The notes under the pieces are model-generated. The model was not told the DNA's origin. It did not search any database and worked only from the letters and a program-made list of their open reading frames with translations. 64,000 bases of DNA, taken from the NCBI RefSeq assembly GCF_021545785.1, contig NZ_CP079801.1, positions 3,282,001-3,346,000 on the forward strand. Reading direction: 5' to 3'. The DNA is from Halopseudomonas maritima. GTDB taxonomy: Bacteria; Pseudomonadota; Gammaproteobacteria; Pseudomonadales; Pseudomonadaceae. Shown one piece after another: positions 61,473 through 64,000 of this stretch. A program made the translations under genes and the position numbers. The first letter of the stretch is position 1, and every line of letters starts with the position of its first letter.

Positions 61473-61648
61473 GGCTGAAGGCCAGAAGTTGGAAGAGCAG
61501 GCTGAAGGCTTGAGGCTGAAGGCTAGAAGACGGTTTTCAATGTGGTCAGATAAATGGGTGTGGGGTCAAAGCGCCGTGCGGCTCCACACAAAAACCACTA
61601 ATCCACACCGGGTTACGGCTTCCAGCTTCAAGCCTCTGGCTTCCAGCT
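61473..61648. repeat. Heptad-built inverted repeat, copy 3 (surE-SDR gap)
   Basis: The left arm (61473-61527) has eight heptad-like units: GGCTGAA, GGCCAGA, AGTTGGA, AGAGCA, GGCTGAA, GGCTTGA, GGCTGAA, GGCTAGA. The right arm (61618-61648), reverse-complemented, reads AGCTGGA-AGCCAGA-GGCTTGA-AGCTGGA-AGC. It is the longest of the three copies and fills most of the 206-bp gap. A GTGTGG/CCACAC stem lies inside the loop. Confidence 0.75.
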
Positions 61649-61657
61649 CCTGTTGGT

Positions 61658-62494
61658 TTAATGACTAATACTCGGATCATCCACCACAGTATCGTTGTCG
61701 CCGTTCTGATCAATACCCAGCTGGTCGGCCATGTTGCCGGTGTCGACTTGCCAGCTGCTGGCGATGTCGCGTTCGAAGCGTACCGGTGACAGGGCGATCA
61801 GGCCGTCGCGCAGGGCACCGACGTCGGTCTGGCGGCCGGTGATGCGGTCGGTCTGACGTTGGAAGCCGAGCCAGTAGTAGGGCACGCCACGGGTGTCTTC
61901 CCGGCGTTCGATGTTCACGCCACCGATGCTGCCGCGTTGCGGCCGGCAGATGGCGACACCGCGCACCTCTTCCGGTGGGCGCGCCGGAAAGTTGATGTTC
62001 ATGGCGCAGTCCTCCGGCCAGCCGGCGTCCAGCAGTTGGCGGACCAGATTGGCGCCGTACTGGCGGGATGTCTCCCAATGCACCTCGTTGCCGGGAATGT
62101 AGGCCTGGCTCAGGGCGATGGCCGGGATGCCCAACAGGGTGCCGGTCAGCGCGCCGCCGATGGTGCCGGAGTAGGCAACCGAGTCGCTGATATTGGCGCC
62201 GTTGTTGACGCCAGACAGCACCAGGTCGGGCTTGACCGGCAGCAGCTCAGCAACGCCCAGCAGCACGCAGTCGCTTGGGGTGCCACTAACGCTAAAGCGG
62301 CGCTCTGCAAACTGGTGAACGCGCAGCGGGTGGTGGACGGAAATGGACATGGACACGCCGCTCTGGTCCAGATCAGGGGAAACGATCCAGACTTCCTCTG
62401 CGATCTCGCTGGCAATTTCTTCGAGCACTTGCAGGCCCGGGCCGCGCCAGCCGTCGTCGTTGGTCAGCAGCACGCGCTTGACGGGTTTGCTCAT
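61658..62494 (-). CDS. surE: SurE-like nucleotidase/phosphatase
   Basis: A 278-residue SurE-fold metal-dependent phosphatase. The metal-binding pair is in L-L-T-N-D-D-G-W, the Ser of Q-S-G-V-S-M-S and the Asn of S-G-V-N-N-G-A-N are the other active-site positions, and A-Y-S-G-T-I-G-G-A completes the family pattern. It diverges from canonical Pseudomonas SurE (I-A-N-D-D-G-V type, next to pcm/rpoS) and has a C-terminal tail of about 30 residues. The ATG at 62494 has AAGGA upstream. It lies 61 bp after the kinase gene on the same strand. Confidence 0.9.
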   Translation of the reverse strand: MSKPVKRVLLTNDDGWRGPGLQVLEEIASEIAEEVWIVSPDLDQSGVSMSISVHHPLRVHQFAERRFSVSGTPSDCVLLGVAELLPVKPDLVLSGVNNGANISDSVAYSGTIGGALTGTLLGIPAIALSQAYIPGNEVHWETSRQYGANLVRQLLDAGWPEDCAMNINFPARPPEEVRGVAICRPQRGSIGGVNIERREDTRGVPYYWLGFQRQTDRITGRQTDVGALRDGLIALSPVRFERDIASSWQVDTGNMADQLGIDQNGDNDTVVDDPSISH

Positions 62495-62555
62495 GGGCAA
62501 TCCTTTTTTGTCTTTACATATGCAACGGGGCAGCTTGCGGCTGCCCCGTGTGGTC

Positions 62556-63602
62556 TTACTTCTGGGCTATTTCCCAGCCGCGATCAGCCAGCAGGCTGGC
62601 GCGCTTGCCGACCTCCAGTGCGTCGGCGTTGCTGGCGTTGCCCTGCAGCGCGCGGTGATAAACACCTTGCACGATGGCCGCCAGGCGGAACAGCGAGAAG
62701 GCGATGTAGAAGTTCCAGTTGGGTACATCGGTGCGGCCGGTGTACTGGCAGTACCAGTCCAGCAGCTGCTGCTCTTCCGGCAGACCAAGTGACTTCAGGT
62801 CAGCACCGACCAAACCCTTGGCGCCGTCAACGTTGACCGGCATGTGGTAAGGCAGGCAGCAGTAGGCCAGGTCCGACAGCGGATGGCCGAGGGTTGCCAG
62901 CTCCCAGTCGAGGATGGACACGACCTTGGACTCGCTCGGGTGCAGCATCAGGTTGCCGATACGGAAGTCGCCGTGGGCGATGGTGGTGCTCTGGTCAGCC
63001 GGGATGTTCTCTGGCAGCCATTTCATCAGCGCGTCCATCGACGGCATGTCGTGGGTGCGGCTGGCTTCAAACTGGCCGCCCCAGCGCTTCACCTGGCGGG
63101 CGATGTAGTTGTCGGGCTTGCCATAGCCTTCCAGGCCAATGGCCTTCCAGTCGGCGTTGTGCATCTTGGCCATGGTTTCGATCATGGACTGGTAGATGGG
63201 CATGCGCTCTTGCTGCGCGACCTCGGCCAGCAGCGGCTGCGAGTAAACGCGGCCTTCAACGTAATCCATGACGTAGAACGCGGTGCCGATGATCTCTGGG
63301 TCTTCGCACAGCAGGCGTGCGGTGGGCACCGGTACGTCAGTCTGGCCCAGGGCGTTGATTACCTGGTATTCGCGCTCGACCATGTGCGCGGAGGGCAGCA
63401 GTTTTCCCGGCGGCTTCTTGCGCAGTACATAGCGCTTGCCGGCGATGTCCAGCAGGAAGGTCGGGTTGGACTGGCCGCCCTGGAACTGCTTTACCTTGAT
63501 GCCCTGGTTGGCTCCCGGAAGGTAGTCCTGCAGGTAGTTGGCGAGCTTTGCCTCGTCAAACTGGTGGGCAGGCAATACGTCAATCAGGGTCGCTCCGCTC
63601 AT
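62556..63602 (-). CDS. Aminoglycoside-phosphotransferase-fold kinase (ACAD10/LvaA-like)
   Basis: A 348-residue kinase of the family at the N-terminus of human ACAD10/11 and in LvaA of P. putida, where the phosphorylated substrate is a 4-hydroxyacyl-CoA. It shows Y-V-L-R-K-K-P-P-G (ATP lysine), the Brenner motif I-A-H-G-D-F-R-I-G-N-L-M and the metal-binding I-L-D-W-E-L-A-T-L-G-H-P. The gene starts at 63602 and is followed by the surE-like gene 61 bp later, within a cluster of SDR enzymes. The substrate is inferred from family knowledge, not shown here. Confidence 0.9.
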   Translation of the reverse strand: MSGATLIDVLPAHQFDEAKLANYLQDYLPGANQGIKVKQFQGGQSNPTFLLDIAGKRYVLRKKPPGKLLPSAHMVEREYQVINALGQTDVPVPTARLLCEDPEIIGTAFYVMDYVEGRVYSQPLLAEVAQQERMPIYQSMIETMAKMHNADWKAIGLEGYGKPDNYIARQVKRWGGQFEASRTHDMPSMDALMKWLPENIPADQSTTIAHGDFRIGNLMLHPSESKVVSILDWELATLGHPLSDLAYCCLPYHMPVNVDGAKGLVGADLKSLGLPEEQQLLDWYCQYTGRTDVPNWNFYIAFSLFRLAAIVQGVYHRALQGNASNADALEVGKRASLLADRGWEIAQK

Positions 63603-63696
63603 CTTTGAAGATCCTGTTGTTGATGGGTCAAGTACGGGAAAATAACACGCCAGGGCGATCCCTGGCGTATTGAACAGCCTGATGAATCAGGTGTTA

Positions 63697-64000
63697 TCAG
63701 GCAATGGTATCGCCGCCATCGGCAACGATGGTCTGCCCGGTAACGTAGGCTGACGCGCTGGACGCCAGGAACAGCGCGACTCCGGCGATATCCACCGGCT
63801 CGCCAACGCGGCGCAGCGGCAGTTTTTCTTCTACCTTGCGCAGCCGGTCCGGATCTTCCAGCAGCGCCTGGGCAAAATCGGTGCGGATCAGGCCCGGGGC
63901 GATGCTGTTAACGCGGATGCCCTGCGGGCCCCATTCCAGCGACAGGTTGCGGGCCAGACCGGCTTCGGCGGCCTTGGACATGCCGTAGACGCCGATATTG
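63697..64000 (-). CDS. Short-chain dehydrogenase/reductase (5' end outside window)
   Basis: Partial gene: the window contains the C-terminal roughly 100 residues, with G-M-S-K-A-A (Lys of the YxxxK site, Tyr just upstream in V-Y-G), L-E-W-G-P-Q-G-I-R-V-N-S-I-A-P-G-L-I-R-T and Y-V-T-G-Q-T-I-V-A-D-G-G. It is truncated by the window end on the minus strand. It lies 94 bp upstream of the kinase gene and likely belongs to the same operon. Confidence 0.9.
   Translation of the reverse strand, partial: NIGVYGMSKAAEAGLARNLSLEWGPQGIRVNSIAPGLIRTDFAQALLEDPDRLRKVEEKLPLRRVGEPVDIAGVALFLASSASAYVTGQTIVADGGDTIA

Overview
The window looks like a chromosomal segment of a Pseudomonas-lineage gammaproteobacterium (Pseudomonas sensu lato, possibly Halopseudomonas). 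The reasons are gene order and protein type: polar-flagellum and chemotaxis genes flhA-flhF-fleN-fliA-cheYZAB-motCD-ParA/ParP-cheW, then ccmABCDEFGHI, then smc-zipA-ligA. This is the arrangement I know from P. aeruginosa. The genus is inferred, not proven.

Layout. 1-3081: right end of an integrated Pf-type filamentous phage (small membrane ORF, Zot-C-like ORF, replication initiator, tyrosine integrase) abutting tRNA-Gly(CCC), the usual Pf attachment gene. 3125-7836 (minus): a luciferase-type oxidoreductase, then a Sel1-repeat lipoprotein and a membrane EAL-domain protein. 8048-22545 (plus): a sigma-54-type promoter, then flagellar export/placement genes, the flagellar sigma factor, the chemotaxis core, a second stator pair and the ParA/ParP array-positioning pair. 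22556-24624 (minus): a FliK-like protein coupled to a stand-alone FlhB C-terminal-like protein. 24674-31706 (plus): a complete cytochrome c maturation operon, tightly overlapped, including the small gene ccmD. 31707-32152: gene-free and rich in secondary structure. 32153-42095: SpoIIAA-like protein, MFS protein, smc, zipA, ligA and a Dus enzyme.

42183-64000 is more accessory. It holds a chemoreceptor with its sensor module after the signalling domain, an FAD oxidoreductase, an MFS carrier, a thiolase, a long acyl-CoA dehydrogenase, a TonB receptor behind a Fur-box-like site, YigZ, a DUF2059 protein, and an MFS exporter with a divergent LysR regulator. Then come an SDR/hydrolase pair divergent from an AraC regulator, a NIPSNAP protein, AlkB, and a minus-strand acyl-CoA-type cluster (SDR, aminoglycoside-phosphotransferase-fold kinase, SurE-like phosphatase, SDR, 91-aa orphan) that runs off the window end.

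Signals not explained by genes: three intergenic copies of an inverted repeat built from GGCTGAA-like heptads (38.5, 47.8 and 61.5 kb); a roughly 120-nt nested inverted repeat downstream of ccmI; four copies of a DDEFEALLD-type motif in the CheA linker; an 18-bp tandem repeat at the start of the dus gene; and several palindromes in divergent promoter regions. No CRISPR array, rRNA or IS element was seen. All calls are by eye; no database search was run.
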